From: Streptomyces nymphaeiformis
Lineage (GTDB): Bacteria; Actinomycetota; Actinomycetes; Streptomycetales; Streptomycetaceae
Assembly (NCBI RefSeq): GCF_014203895.1
Contig: NZ_JACHJY010000005.1
Location: forward strand, 1 to 64,000
Length of the DNA stretch: 64,000 bases
Reading direction: 5' to 3'
This document shows positions 63,749 through 64,000 of this stretch, one piece after another. A program made the position numbers and the translations under genes. The notes under the pieces were generated by a model. It ran no database searches and was not told where the DNA came from. It worked only from the letters and a program-made list of their open reading frames with translations. Position 1 is the first letter of the stretch, and the number at the start of each line of letters is the position of its first letter.

Positions 63749-64000
63749 CTACTGCCCGCCCTCCCCCGTCGCCTTCAGGGCCAGCCACAGCTCCATCCGT
63801 ACGTCCGGATCGTCCAGCGAGCGGCCGAGGATCTCCTCCACCCGGCGCATCCGGTAGCGCAGCGTGTGCCGGTGGACGCCGAGGTCCGCCGCGGCCGCGT
63901 CCCACTGGCCGTGCCGGGAGAGCCAGGCGCGCAGGGAGGCCACCAGGTCGCCGCGGCCGGTCGCGTCGTGCTCGCGGAGCGCGCGGAGCATCCCGTCGGC
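63749..64000 (-). CDS. PucR/CdaR-family transcriptional regulator, C-terminal part (cut by window edge)
   Basis: Only the last 83 residues are inside the window. They include the PucR C-terminal helix-turn-helix: LRAWLSRHGQWDAAAADL then GVHRHTLRYRMRRVEEIL, with the HxxTLxYRxxRI hallmark. The rest of the protein, including the start, is beyond position 64000. PucR-type proteins regulate purine, GABA or other amine use; the target here cannot be stated. The stop is TAG at 63749-63751, right next to the tandem-repeat block. Confidence 0.9.
   Translation of the reverse strand, partial: ADGMLRALREHDATGRGDLVASLRAWLSRHGQWDAAAADLGVHRHTLRYRMRRVEEILGRSLDDPDVRMELWLALKATGEGGQ

Overview
The window is about 64 kb of very GC-rich DNA (roughly 70 percent or more by eye) with dense codon-biased genes, many GTG starts and long perfect GC-rich terminator hairpins. 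Gene content and order (rnj-dapA, dapB, rpsO-pnp, a type VII secretion cluster, rimP-nusA-ylxR-infB-rbfA-truB, proS, ispG-rseP-dxr) match the chromosomal core of a Streptomyces or very close relative. No plasmid, prophage, transposase or CRISPR array is visible.

Layout. 1-298: leader and promoter region of a leftward rRNA operon whose 16S gene lies beyond the left edge, then the terminator of rnj. 299-9581: RNase J, lysine/diaminopimelate genes dapA and dapB, two small membrane proteins, an M16 peptidase, polynucleotide phosphorylase and ribosomal protein S15. No thyX lies beside dapA, where Streptomyces and mycobacteria usually carry it. 9775-25133: a nearly complete type VII (ESX-like) secretion locus: eccD, eccC, a DUF397 protein, the WXG100 pair esxB-esxA, mycosin mycP, eccB, eccE, a helper protein and a proline-rich MinD/EspI-like ATPase, spread over both strands with several terminators. 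25320-31073: a translationally coupled five-gene peptide/nickel ABC importer. 31317-33092: a GlxA-type AraC regulator followed by an HD-domain hydrolase.

33207-45028 is the leftward translation/RNA-maturation cluster (ribF; truB, rbfA, DUF503, infB, ylxR, nusA, rimP), with a 1238-residue protein inserted between ribF and truB. That protein joins an apparently dead trypsin-like domain to a STAND/NACHT-like ATPase, a collagen-like linker and a helical repeat tail; it is the most interesting protein in the window. 45197-48105 holds a Tat-type lipoprotein, a ferritin-like protein, an APH-family protein that has lost its catalytic residues (a likely pseudokinase) and a slipin. 48440-58939 holds proS, two acetyltransferases, ispG-rseP-dxr (MEP isoprenoid pathway plus site-2 protease), a divergent aroA-like gene and a long acyl-CoA dehydrogenase. 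59085-64000 holds a small monooxygenase, an aldehyde dehydrogenase, a frameshifted PQQ-propeller gene, an EamA exporter with a likely leaderless promoter next to an 18-bp palindrome, a tiny membrane protein, a block of about 18-bp tandem repeats, and the C-terminus of a PucR-type regulator cut by the right edge.

Small palindromic mosaic repeats recur at 31.1, 33.1 and 48.1 kb in intergenic DNA. All functional names rest on motif reading and family knowledge; no database search was run.
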